From Chitinophaga pinensis (GTDB lineage Bacteria > Bacteroidota > Bacteroidia > NS11-12g > UBA9320): a stretch of DNA of 42,176 bases. Location of the stretch: the NCBI GenBank assembly GCA_945890595.1, contig CAMDCQ010000001.1, positions 1 to 42,176 on the forward strand. Direction: 5' to 3'. Numbering within the stretch: position 1 is the first letter of the stretch; the number at the start of each line of letters is the position of its first letter. The notes beneath the pieces are model-generated. The model did not search any database. It was not told the origin of the DNA and worked only from the letters and a program-made list of their open reading frames with translations. The position numbers and the translations under genes were made by a program. Positions 1 to 7,937 of this stretch are shown piece after piece.

Positions 1-1591
1 TAACAAATTCTAGACCTTCTTTTCCTTCATCGCCAGGTCCTATTTCAACCTGTATATCTGCGAATTTACCACGTCCACCCGATTGTTTTTTATAGGTTTC
101 TCTGTGTGTAACAGACTTAGTGATAGTTTCTTTGTAGGCTACTTGTGGAGCACCTTGGTTAACTTCAACCTTAAACTCACGTCGAAGGCGATCAACTATA
201 ATCTCTAAGTGAAGCTCACCCATACCCGAAATAACCGTTTGACCTGTTTCTACATCCGTTTTTACAACAAACGTAGGATCCTCCTCAGCAAGCTTACCAA
301 GACCCATACCTAGTCTATCCATGTCACCTTGAGTTTTAGGCTCAATAGCTACACCGATAACTGGATCTGGGAAATCCATAGATTCTAATACGATAGGTGC
401 ATTTTCAGCACAAAGCGTATCTCCTGTTCTGATATCTTTAAACCCAATAAGAGCTGCAATATCACCTGCTTGTAATCTCTCAATTTGGTTTTGTTTATTA
501 GCATGCATTTGGAAGATACGTGAAATACGCTCTTTCTTATCTGTTCTTGTGTTTAACACGTAAGAACCTGACTCTAACACACCACTGTATGCTCTGGTGA
601 AGCAAAGTCTTCCCACGAAAGGATCTGTAGCAATTTTGAACGCTAAAGCAGCAAATGGCTCATCCGCGCTTGGTTTTCTAAAAGTAGGCTCGTCCGTCTT
701 AGGATTGATACCTTCAATTGCTTCAACATCCATAGGAGACGGAAGAATTTCCATAACCATGTCAAGCATCGCTTGTACACCTTTATTTTTAAATGCAGAA
801 CCGCACATCATTGGTACAACTTTACCAGCGATAGTAGCAGATCTTAATGCAGTTAATATTTCTCTTTCTGTTAATGATTCTGAATCTTCGAAATACTTAT
901 CCATAAGTGTTTCGTCGAATTCTGCAACAGCTTCAAGAAGTTCTTCTCTCAATTGTCTTGCTTCATCAACGATATCTGCTGGAATTTCTATTTCTTGAAA
1001 GGTCATACCTTGGTCTTCTTCATTCCAAGTTATACCTCTAAAGTTAATTAAATCAACAACACCAACAAAACCATCTTCAGCACCAATATTTAATTGTAGT
1101 GGTAAAGCGTGGCTGCCTAACATCTCTTTAACTTGGCTACAAACCTTTAAGAAGTCTGCACCCTGACGATCCATTTTATTTACAAATCCGATTCTTGGAA
1201 CGTTGTAATTATTGGCAAGTCTCCAGTTAGTCTCAGATTGTGGCTCAACACCATCCACTGCACTAAACAAGAAAACAAGGCCATCTAATACCCGTAATGA
1301 TCTATTAACTTCAACCGTAAAGTCAACGTGACCTGGGGTGTCAATAATATTTACGTGATATTCTTGCTCTCTGTAATTCCACTTGAGTGTAGTAGCAGCA
1401 GAAGTAATTGTGATACCTCTCTCTTGCTCTTGCTCCATCCAATCCATAGTAGCAGCACCATCGTGCACCTCTCCTATTTTGTGGCTTACACCACCATAAT
1501 AAAGGATACGCTCAGTGGTTGTAGTTTTACCTGCATCAATATGAGCAGCTATACCTATGTTTCGTGTGTATAATAAATCTCTTTTAGCCAT
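1..1591 (-). CDS. fusA: Elongation factor G, 3' end cut off by window edge
   Basis: EF-G is the translocation GTPase of the ribosome. The reading frame starts at an ATG on the minus strand at 1589-1591 and runs out of the window, so about 530 residues of a protein usually near 700 are present. Visible GTPase motifs are AHIDAGKT at about residues 16-23 (P-loop), DTPGHVDF at about 84-91 (G3) and NKMD near 140 (G4). The start follows the rpsG stop by 5 bases, which places it third in the rpsL-rpsG-fusA str operon read from the promoter at 2481-2510. Nothing in the visible part is odd. The family assignment is certain; the C-terminal domains cannot be judged here. Confidence 0.97.
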   Translation of the reverse strand, partial: MAKRDLLYTRNIGIAAHIDAGKTTTTERILYYGGVSHKIGEVHDGAATMDWMEQEQERGITITSAATTLKWNYREQEYHVNIIDTPGHVDFTVEVNRSLRVLDGLVFLFSAVDGVEPQSETNWRLANNYNVPRIGFVNKMDRQGADFLKVCSQVKEMLGSHALPLQLNIGAEDGFVGVVDLINFRGITWNEEDQGMTFQEIEIPADIVDEARQLREELLEAVAEFDETLMDKYFEDSESLTEREILTALRSATIAGKVVPMMCGSAFKNKGVQAMLDMVMEILPSPMDVEAIEGINPKTDEPTFRKPSADEPFAALAFKIATDPFVGRLCFTRAYSGVLESGSYVLNTRTDKKERISRIFQMHANKQNQIERLQAGDIAALIGFKDIRTGDTLCAENAPIVLESMDFPDPVIGVAIEPKTQGDMDRLGMGLGKLAEEDPTFVVKTDVETGQTVISGMGELHLEIIVDRLRREFKVEVNQGAPQVAYKETITKSVTHRETYKKQSGGRGKFADIQVEIGPGDEGKEGLEFV

Positions 1592-1596
1592 CTTAA

Positions 1597-2067
1597 TTAT
1601 ACTCTGAAGTGAGAGAATGCTTTGTTTGCATCTGCCATCTTGTGCGTATCTTCTTTTCTTTTTACCGATGCACCTTCGCCCTTAGAAGCCGCAATTATTT
1701 CACCAGCTAATTTATTAGCCATTGATTTCTCGTTTCTTTTACGAGCAAAGTTTATCATCCATTTAATTCCCAAAGAAACTTTAAGATCTGGTTTGATTTC
1801 CATCGGTATCTGGTAAGTAGCACCACCTACTCTACGGCTTTTTACCATTACTGACGGCATAACATTATTCAACGCTTTTTTCCAAGTTTCGATTCCTGCT
1901 TCCTCTTCGATTTTAGCATCAACTAAATCAATTGCTTCGTAAAATATTTTACGAGCAGTTTCTTTTTTTCCTTGTAACATCATGTTATTGATGAACTTAG
2001 AAACCAGCTGATCGTTGAATCTAGGATCTGGACTTACTTCTCTTTTTTTAGCTCTCGACTTTCTCAT
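1597..2067 (-). CDS. rpsG: 30S ribosomal protein S7
   Basis: S7 is a primary 16S rRNA-binding protein that nucleates the head of the small subunit. The 156-residue product has the normal bacterial length and a typical basic N-terminus (MRKSRAKKRE) and C-terminus (HKMADANKAFSHFRV). Its ATG overlaps the rpsL stop codon by one base (TAATG), the usual sign of translational coupling within the str operon. In Escherichia coli S7 is the autogenous repressor of this operon. Whether that holds here cannot be told, because the rpsL-rpsG intercistronic stem region of E. coli has no counterpart in a one-base overlap. Confidence 0.98.
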   Translation of the reverse strand: MRKSRAKKREVSPDPRFNDQLVSKFINNMMLQGKKETARKIFYEAIDLVDAKIEEEAGIETWKKALNNVMPSVMVKSRRVGGATYQIPMEIKPDLKVSLGIKWMINFARKRNEKSMANKLAGEIIAASKGEGASVKRKEDTHKMADANKAFSHFRV

Positions 2068-2450
2068 TATTTCTTAGCTGCTTTTGGACGTTTAGCTCCG
2101 TATTTACTTCTTCTTTGTGTTCTTCCTTCTACACCTGCAGTATCCAATGCGCCACGCACAATGTGATAACGTACACCTGGAAGATCTTTCACTCTACCTC
2201 CTCTAACTAGAACGATACTATGCTCCTGTAGATTATGACCTTCACCAGGAATGTAAGCGTTAACTTCATTTCCGTTAGTAAGTCTAACCCTTGCTACTTT
2301 TCTCATAGCTGAGTTTGGTTTTTTAGGAGTCGTTGTATAAACTCTTGTGCAAACACCTCGTCTCTGAGGGCAAGAGTCTAATGCTCTTGACTTGCTTTTT
2401 TTGGTGAGTTCCTTTCTCCCCTTACGTACTTGTTGTTGTATTGTAGGCAT
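2067..2450 (-). CDS. rpsL: 30S ribosomal protein S12
   Basis: S12 lies at the decoding centre of the 30S subunit. The 127-residue sequence carries the conserved PKKPNSA loop (lysines 43-44) and VKDLPG (K88, D89, the latter being the usual methylthiolation site). These are the positions mutated in streptomycin resistance in other bacteria, and both lysines are wild type here. It is the first gene of the str operon. A full -33/-7 promoter lies 30 bases upstream of the ATG. The 3' end overlaps rpsG by one base. Confidence 0.98.
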   Translation of the reverse strand: MPTIQQQVRKGRKELTKKSKSRALDSCPQRRGVCTRVYTTTPKKPNSAMRKVARVRLTNGNEVNAYIPGEGHNLQEHSIVLVRGGRVKDLPGVRYHIVRGALDTAGVEGRTQRRSKYGAKRPKAAKK

Positions 2451-2480
2451 ATGTTTCTATCCAATTTCTAAAAAGGTCTG

Positions 2481-2510
2481 CAAAAGTAGTATTAATCTAT
2501 AAGTTTGCAA
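2481..2510 (-). promoter_or_regulatory. Promoter of the rpsL-rpsG-fusA operon
   Basis: On the minus strand, TTG (2510-2508) is followed by 19 bases and then TACTTTTG (2488-2481). This matches the Bacteroidota consensus TTTG/TTG-N19-TAnnTTTG recognised by the primary sigma factor. The -7 box ends 30 bases before the rpsL ATG, so the leader should be about 25 bases long. It is one of only three promoters in the window where I see both boxes at exactly 19-base spacing. Confidence 0.85.
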
Positions 2511-2613
2511 GAGCTAATTTGAAAAAAAAGGAATAATATTTTTCGTGTGTCATTTTAATCAAAGTAACGCACATTATATATTCTCCAATTAACGTACTTT
2601 AGCACGCTAAAAT

Positions 2614-2640
2614 ATGAATCAATATCAAGCTATAGCTTAA
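2614..2640 (+). other. Eight-codon ORF overlapping the start of the FemAB-like gene
   Basis: ATG at 2614 opens MNQYQAIA and ends in a TAA whose last A is the first base of the downstream ATG (TAATG at 2638-2642). A one-mismatch -7 box, TACTTTAG at 2595-2602, ends 11 bases before this ATG, the spacing seen for other genes here. It could be a leader peptide coupled to the next gene, or chance. I do not claim that it is translated. Confidence 0.3.
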
Positions 2641-3542
2641 TGTACGATCTTACATACCTCAAAAATAAAAATGTGGATAAGCATAAGTGGAATGCATTAG
2701 TTCTGGCAAGCCACGACTCATTAATTTTTCACAATTATGATTACCTAAATGCATTTTGCGTTTGGGATGCGATAATTTTAGAGGATTATGCTGGAGTTAT
2801 ACCTCTTCCACGAATGGAAATGACCGGATATTTAAAACTATATCAACCGCCATTCATCCAAAAATGTAACTGGATAGGAGCAGCACTTACCCCTGAACTA
2901 ATAGCGCAAATATGGCACATGATAAAATCAAAATTCGCTCATGTACACTTTAACAGCAATATTGAATTTAGTAATTTATCTAGCCCTCGGATTAATTTAA
3001 TACTTCCTATAACTACACTAGGAAAAAACCAAAAAGAATACTCCAAAAGTTTACGAAAAAATATACTCAAGGCAACAACGCTCCGTTTAATTACGGATCA
3101 AAGTATGGTGACACAAACAACTGAGTTTTATCAAAAGGCATACGGACATCTTAATAAACAACTAGATAAGCAGGCTTATGCCAATTTGATTTTACTGGTT
3201 AACACGAAGCCTGAAATGTTTTTTAACTGTATGGTTTCATACCATGACAAGACTGTAGCAGCATTATTATTTGCAAACTACAACAATAGGCTTCACTATA
3301 TTCTAGGGGCTCCTAATGAAGAAGGCAGGAAGCTAAATGCATTATCTTTCGGAATTAATGAAGTGATATCTAGATTTCAAAGTCAAAACTACATTCTTGA
3401 CTTTGAAGGTTCCATGATCCCTAGTGTAAAAGAATATTATTTGTCATTTGGCAGTTTTGACGAGCCATTTTATGAAACCAATTGGTGTACACCTTGGCTC
3501 AAATTGCTACTTAAAGCCTACAAAAGACTAAAAAGATCATAG
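2640..3542 (+). CDS. FemAB/GNAT-fold acyltransferase-like protein
   Basis: This 300-residue soluble protein resembles a widespread Bacteroidota family of FemAB-like proteins with a double GNAT fold. The N-terminal part has the typical WDAIILEDYAGVIPLP stretch (about residues 42-57). The C-terminal part has LDFEGSMIPSVKEYYLSFGS (about 253-272), the region that in FemAB and BioF2-like acetyltransferases forms the second GNAT core. Family members transfer amino-acyl or acyl groups in envelope assembly, but the substrate of this branch is unknown. It stands alone on the plus strand, and its last 25 bases overlap the 3' end of bshB1 on the other strand. The start at 2640 agrees with the family's usual N-terminus. 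Confidence 0.75.
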   Translation: MYDLTYLKNKNVDKHKWNALVLASHDSLIFHNYDYLNAFCVWDAIILEDYAGVIPLPRMEMTGYLKLYQPPFIQKCNWIGAALTPELIAQIWHMIKSKFAHVHFNSNIEFSNLSSPRINLILPITTLGKNQKEYSKSLRKNILKATTLRLITDQSMVTQTTEFYQKAYGHLNKQLDKQAYANLILLVNTKPEMFFNCMVSYHDKTVAALLFANYNNRLHYILGAPNEEGRKLNALSFGINEVISRFQSQNYILDFEGSMIPSVKEYYLSFGSFDEPFYETNWCTPWLKLLLKAYKRLKRS

Positions 3543-4231
3543 GTCAAAGGGCTGTCAGACGTGAAGCCTTCTCCAAATTCAACTTCAATAGCGGCTCCCA
3601 TTTCTCTCCCTCGTGCTTCCACAAACTTTAAAAATTTCTCAGAACTAATCAGCGTATCGGGTTCATTAGACTCTGGATTAAAAAATTGTGTTTTGTATGC
3701 ACGTATACTCTCATTCTTTTTCTCCTGAAAAGGCGTAACATCTATTACAAAGTGTGGGGAAACATGATAATATTGGATGTAATGAAACACATGATTTGGT
3801 CTCCAACTTCCTTGCTCACCATTTTCGTCTTCTGTGATTATTTTTTTCAAACCGGCTAAAAAGCAAGCCTCTTTGACTAGCTGTGCTCCCCGTGCATGAT
3901 CTGTGTGCCTGTCGTGGAATGAGTTAGCCAAAACGACTGTCGGTTGGTGCTTTCGGATAGCTTTAATTACAGCCAATCTATTGTCTTGATTTATTTCAAA
4001 TGAGCCGTCACCTAAATCCAAATTATCTCGTACATCCAACTCTAGTATAGATGAGGCATCAGCAGCCTCCTGCTTCCTAGTAAGATCGGTCCCACGTGTA
4101 CCCATCTCCCCTTTAGTCAAATCAATAATGCCTATTTTTTTACCTTGAGCTTTTAATTTTAACAAGGTGCCAGAGCAGCCTAATTCTACATCGTCGGGAT
4201 GCGCCCCGAAAGCCAATACGTCTATTTTCAT
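3518..4231 (-). CDS. bshB1: Bacillithiol biosynthesis deacetylase BshB1
   Basis: BshB1 is a zinc-dependent deacetylase that removes the acetyl group from N-acetylglucosaminyl-L-malate, the second step of bacillithiol synthesis. It acts in the cytosol between BshA and BshC. The 237-residue protein has the LmbE/PIG-L family motif AHPDDVE at residues 10-16 and the second metal/active-site motif HDRHTDH at about 106-112. Its length fits BshB1 rather than longer LmbE relatives. It starts 19 bases after the DUF4294 stop, so it is probably last in the porZ-recO-DUF4294-bshB1 transcription unit. Its 3' end overlaps the convergent FemAB-like gene by 25 bases. Confidence 0.9.
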   Translation of the reverse strand: MKIDVLAFGAHPDDVELGCSGTLLKLKAQGKKIGIIDLTKGEMGTRGTDLTRKQEAADASSILELDVRDNLDLGDGSFEINQDNRLAVIKAIRKHQPTVVLANSFHDRHTDHARGAQLVKEACFLAGLKKIITEDENGEQGSWRPNHVFHYIQYYHVSPHFVIDVTPFQEKKNESIRAYKTQFFNPESNEPDTLISSEKFLKFVEARGREMGAAIEVEFGEGFTSDSPLTYDLFSLL

Positions 4232-4250
4232 ATTTATGAGGGCCTAAGCC

Positions 4251-4823
4251 TTACTCTAATTTTGCATTTTTAATTATATACTCTATTTGATAGTCCTCTA
4301 TGGGATCAAATTTGGTGTCTATATCCGCATTATAAAATTTCGCCCAAAGTCCGTAAAACATCGTGCTTGCACTTCCTCTGTATTTTTTCAGTATTTCATA
4401 GGAGGTATTCCCCGTTTCTCTATGAATTAGTTTTATAAGGAGTTTTCCCTGCTTGAGGCTTAGGTTTTTCAGATGAGAGAGAAATTCATCTTTTATAGCT
4501 TCTTCAGTAGCTTTTATATACTTCTTTTTTGCTTTAGCCGAGGTAAGTTGATTTAGATTATCCTCCATCATTTGCAGTCTAAAAGCCGCCAACTTAGCGT
4601 ATGGCATCACTTTTTTAACATTTCGAACCAACCTTAGATACTCTTCTTTTTGCTCCTTGTTATCAAACTCATTTAGTATAAATTCGTCAAAAGTATATAC
4701 ATAGAAAGTATCTCCATCCATGACCATTTTGCGCAAAATAATAGCAGAATCCGCGCTTTTTTTCTGTGCATTTGCACTAAACAGAATACTGCTAAAGACT
4801 AGAAAAGTTATTACCTTCTTCAT
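4251..4823 (-). CDS. DUF4294 family secreted protein
   Basis: This 190-residue protein of unknown function is typical of Flavobacteriia. It has a Sec signal peptide (MKKVITFLVFSSILFSANAQ) and therefore probably sits in the periplasm. The rest is helical and lysine-rich, with no catalytic motif I recognise. A perfect TATCTTTG -7 box ends only four bases before the ATG, so a transcript from it would be leaderless. The gene can also be read from porZ-recO upstream (36-base gap to recO). Its family is regularly found beside recO, but no function follows from that. I recognise the family by overall sequence, not by a defined motif. Confidence 0.8.
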   Translation of the reverse strand: MKKVITFLVFSSILFSANAQKKSADSAIILRKMVMDGDTFYVYTFDEFILNEFDNKEQKEEYLRLVRNVKKVMPYAKLAAFRLQMMEDNLNQLTSAKAKKKYIKATEEAIKDEFLSHLKNLSLKQGKLLIKLIHRETGNTSYEILKKYRGSASTMFYGLWAKFYNADIDTKFDPIEDYQIEYIIKNAKLE

Positions 4824-4827
4824 TGTA

Positions 4828-4835
4828 CAAAGATA
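4828..4835 (-). promoter_or_regulatory. -7 promoter box of the DUF4294 gene
   Basis: TATCTTTG on the minus strand is a perfect TAnnTTTG box. It lies between recO and the DUF4294 ATG and ends four bases before that ATG. I see no TTG at the expected -33 spacing. If active it would start transcription at or next to the start codon. Confidence 0.55.
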
Positions 4836-4859
4836 CTAAAACTCTGCTCCTTATCCTTT

Positions 4860-5573
4860 TTATAAACGAAGAAGTTCAGAAAGGATTTCAACAGATTTCA
4901 TTTTTTTGTTCTTTGTAATATGGTATTGATAATATTTAATCAGTTGATTTAGCCCTTCTCTACGCAGATCAGAGTTTATCGAAATCAAAGACCAATTGCT
5001 ATTGTTGGCAAGTAATGAAATGAGCTCAGAAATCTCTTTAGAAACCGTACTCACGCCGCTTTTTTCCACAAATATTCCTTCTTCAAGACTTAGGTATGGG
5101 GTATCTATAGAAAACTCTCCCTGTGGTTCTACGCCCAAATAATATGTGAGTCTAAGCATGAAGTGAATTGGAAATAATGCGTTGAGTGGCTCACGCTCTA
5201 AAAAAATAATTTGTGCTGCGATGAAGTCAAACAATTCTTCTTCATATTGTTCGTCTACAATGCATTGATTGAGCAACTCAAGTAAAAAAAGAGCTACCGT
5301 TTTTTTAGGAACACTGTCCTGAATATCCATTAACAGGGGATTATTCTTCAATTCTTTTATCCTGTTAATACTGCTATTAGGTTTTTCGTAAATATCTAGA
5401 TCTACCAAACTAAGCGGCTGAATCATAGATGGTTTAATGGCAGATTTTCCTTTTCGAATGCTCTGTAAAATATAGGTTCTTACCCCAAATTCTCGGGTAT
5501 ACATTTTACTAATAATACTACTTTCACCATAATTGGTGTTGCGCAATACAATCGCTTTGGTTTTGGTAATCAT
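4860..5573 (-). CDS. recO: DNA repair protein RecO
   Basis: RecO anneals single strands and, with RecR, loads RecA onto SSB-coated DNA in the RecFOR pathway; recR lies elsewhere in this window at 18421. The 237-residue product has the N-terminal OB-fold signature (MITKTKAIVLRNTNYGESS) followed by the helical C-terminal domain. Only one cysteine is present, so the C-terminal zinc-binding site found in some RecO proteins is missing, as is common in this group. Its ATG overlaps the porZ stop by one base, so the two are probably translated together. Confidence 0.93.
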   Translation of the reverse strand: MITKTKAIVLRNTNYGESSIISKMYTREFGVRTYILQSIRKGKSAIKPSMIQPLSLVDLDIYEKPNSSINRIKELKNNPLLMDIQDSVPKKTVALFLLELLNQCIVDEQYEEELFDFIAAQIIFLEREPLNALFPIHFMLRLTYYLGVEPQGEFSIDTPYLSLEEGIFVEKSGVSTVSKEISELISLLANNSNWSLISINSDLRREGLNQLIKYYQYHITKNKKMKSVEILSELLRL

Positions 5574-7825
5574 TACCTCACGATAAGCAGTTTAGTCACT
5601 AGTGCTTCTTCGTCATCCTTGTTGGCGCTGTAAATCAGATAAATTCCTGTTTGTGGCTTTTGTCCCTCAAAGTTTAATCCGTTCCATACGGCGGTACCGC
5701 CGGTGGCGATCAGTTCATACACAACACGACCAGCGACATCTGCTATTTTTACTGTCGCATCCTCAGGCAAACCGGTAATCGTTATGGGCCCTTGATACGT
5801 AGAGTGAACAGGATTGGGAAACACTAATGTATTTTGATGCGTATTACTTGCTTCTGTGGCATCTCCTCTATACGATGTTATGCCTTGGGTAGTTCCAAAG
5901 AACACTTCACCTGTATTGGGAACTATGCCAATACAATTCACTATATCACTGGGCAACGGACTATTACTCGCCGTAAAATGTTTCAAAATACGTGACCCAT
6001 CTTCTGCAATGAGCCATACTCCATTGTTTGTAGCAGCCCATTTTCTATTCCCGCCATCTACCTTAAGGTCATTTATAACCTCTTTTTCAAGTAGGTATCC
6101 AATGTCACTTCCATCATCAATAATGATTTGTTGTGCGTCTGCATTTATTCTTTGCTGTGGATTAAAGACTAAGCTTGGTTGATAAAACACCCCAATTCCT
6201 GTTTCTGTTCCTACCCAAATTTCTCCGTCTTTATCCCGTACTATGGCCTTAACATTATTATTAGGCAACCCGCCATTTTTAGCACCCGTAGTGAGAGGTC
6301 TATACTCTATCCCCCCATTACTCTTCTCTTTAGCGACCACAAGGCCAAGGCTACTAGAACGTGGTGCTAGCATCCAAATATTATCTTGATCATCGACTAC
6401 CATCTCCCCAATTCTGTTGGAACCAACATTATATTCCTTCCAGCTGCCATCCTTTTTTAGCGATAAAAGTGGTTTCTCTGTTTCGTAGTTGGCTACCCAC
6501 AAGGTTCCTTTTGAATCTTGGGTCATGCCTAATGCTATTTCTCTTGTGTCTACCGCTGCTTTTATCGTACTATTAGCAGAAGTAAATTTTTGATCTGGTA
6601 CCTTGTTTTTAAGTTTTGCTAATCCGCTTCCAAAACTACCTAGATAGACATCTCCACTATTTTGATTAATATAAATAGTGGTAAAATCAATCATACTACC
6701 TACTACTGGATTATTAAGATCTCTATTGAGCCATTGTCCGTCTTCGTATATGTAGTAACCATAGTTTACATAAGACGGAGCATATGCGTTAGTATGGCCT
6801 CCCGCTGTTACGTACATGGTATTCTCATACCCTTGCATGTCATAGGTCGTCAAGCCATAGGGTCCTGGAGGTATAAACCCGTCTATCCTTCCGTCTGGCC
6901 ATTTTTTAATGAGCCCCCTATAAAAACCACCAAACCATAAATTATTTTGATAATCTATGATTGCATATTCCATAAACGGCTCCTTCTTTTCTTCCAGCTT
7001 AAAGAGCTTATCTAAGAGTGCCACTCCCTCCCAACGGCAAATCACCAATTTGTCATGCGCCGTTATTAAACTTTTATAGTCTTTTTTAACGCCGGCTTCT
7101 ACCGTTGAATAACTGCCGTTTGCGTAATTGTACAAGATACTATCGTTTACGAAAAACAAATTGTTGTTAAATTCTCGCATTAGGCGAGTAGATTTATAGG
7201 TCGTATTTGTTTTCCACGTTTCAAAATTTTGAAGATTTACTCGGCTATCATAGGCAGGTGCAGATTTTATACCTTCATCTGTAGCTAGGTAAAGGGTATC
7301 ATTAAAGACAAAAATCGAAAATACTTCCAACGTAGTACCGCCAGCACCTAGGTTTTGATAATCTGCTGAAATGAGTTGCTTTTCTAAATCAACCACAACT
7401 ACTCCAAATGATGTGGCTAAATATGCTTTACGACCAATTACAGAAGTTTCGTAGATAAACTTTTGGCCTCCAATACTAGCTCTTTTTAGACCTGGCAAGT
7501 TGATGATTTTATTGTCCTTTAATAAATCAATATTCCCGTTTTCATATACTATGATTAGGGTTTTAGTATCATCAGAGTAGCCAAAATTACTCACTTTTGA
7601 TTCTGCAAATCCATCTACTTTGGTAAGCATTGTAGATTCCCCACTAACTAAATCAAATGTATAAAGCCCAACTTCAGCCAGCACATAAAGGGTTCTATCT
7701 ACTTCTATTATTTGCCTTACACTGTTATAAGGCAGATGCATACGCCAGGTATAGGTAGGGGTATTATTTTGAGCAAAGAGACTGAGCCCTAGTAAGAAAA
7801 AATAAAAACTGTAGATTAACCTCAT
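5573..7825 (-). CDS. porZ: Type IX secretion system beta-propeller protein PorZ
   Basis: PorZ is a cell-surface component of the type IX secretion system, involved in processing and lipid anchoring of exported proteins in Porphyromonas. The 750-residue protein starts with a signal peptide (MRLIYSFYFFLLGLSLFAQ). It then has repeated propeller blades with WxG/IWVGTETGIGVF-like motifs through about residue 660. It ends in a type A sorting domain of about 85 residues, with PNPVHSTYQGPITI, the DVAGRVV turn and a final VTKLLIVR strand. Length and domain order match PorZ. The gene begins behind a TAGTTTTG box and is followed without a gap by recO. The symbol rests on architecture and neighbourhood; a generic two-component-propeller T9SS cargo is the alternative. 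Confidence 0.85.
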   Translation of the reverse strand: MRLIYSFYFFLLGLSLFAQNNTPTYTWRMHLPYNSVRQIIEVDRTLYVLAEVGLYTFDLVSGESTMLTKVDGFAESKVSNFGYSDDTKTLIIVYENGNIDLLKDNKIINLPGLKRASIGGQKFIYETSVIGRKAYLATSFGVVVVDLEKQLISADYQNLGAGGTTLEVFSIFVFNDTLYLATDEGIKSAPAYDSRVNLQNFETWKTNTTYKSTRLMREFNNNLFFVNDSILYNYANGSYSTVEAGVKKDYKSLITAHDKLVICRWEGVALLDKLFKLEEKKEPFMEYAIIDYQNNLWFGGFYRGLIKKWPDGRIDGFIPPGPYGLTTYDMQGYENTMYVTAGGHTNAYAPSYVNYGYYIYEDGQWLNRDLNNPVVGSMIDFTTIYINQNSGDVYLGSFGSGLAKLKNKVPDQKFTSANSTIKAAVDTREIALGMTQDSKGTLWVANYETEKPLLSLKKDGSWKEYNVGSNRIGEMVVDDQDNIWMLAPRSSSLGLVVAKEKSNGGIEYRPLTTGAKNGGLPNNNVKAIVRDKDGEIWVGTETGIGVFYQPSLVFNPQQRINADAQQIIIDDGSDIGYLLEKEVINDLKVDGGNRKWAATNNGVWLIAEDGSRILKHFTASNSPLPSDIVNCIGIVPNTGEVFFGTTQGITSYRGDATEASNTHQNTLVFPNPVHSTYQGPITITGLPEDATVKIADVAGRVVYELIATGGTAVWNGLNFEGQKPQTGIYLIYSANKDDEEALVTKLLIVR

Positions 7826-7839
7826 TTAATTAGAATAGA

Positions 7840-7847
7840 CAAAACTA
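7840..7847 (-). promoter_or_regulatory. -7 promoter box of porZ
   Basis: TAGTTTTG on the minus strand is a perfect TAnnTTTG match ending 14 bases before the porZ ATG. It faces away from the lipA box at 7921-7928, so the 110-base gap holds two divergent promoters. No clear -33 TTG is visible. Confidence 0.6.
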
Positions 7848-7920
7848 ACGATTAGTATCACTGTTTTGTTATCGTGCAGCGTAAAATTACGATATAATGC
7901 ACATACTCTAAAAAGAGTCT

Positions 7921-7928
7921 TAATTTTG
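7921..7928 (+). promoter_or_regulatory. -7 promoter box of lipA
   Basis: TAATTTTG is a perfect TAnnTTTG box ending nine bases before the ATG at 7938. It lies downstream of an in-frame ATG at 7866. A transcript starting here could not include that upstream ATG, which helps choose the lipA start. Confidence 0.6.
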
Positions 7929-7937
7929 CTCCGTTTT

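Noticed and set aside
597..998. 133-codon open frame on the plus strand
   Set aside because: It lies wholly inside fusA on the opposite strand and has the serine/alanine-rich composition of an antisense shadow.
1328..1573. 81-codon plus-strand frame with signal-peptide-like start
   Set aside because: Antisense to the highly conserved fusA GTPase domain; the hydrophobic run is a by-product of that coding sequence.
7866..7937. Longer lipA N-terminus from ATG 7866
   Set aside because: The 24 extra residues do not fit the family and contain the likely -7 promoter box at 7921-7928.
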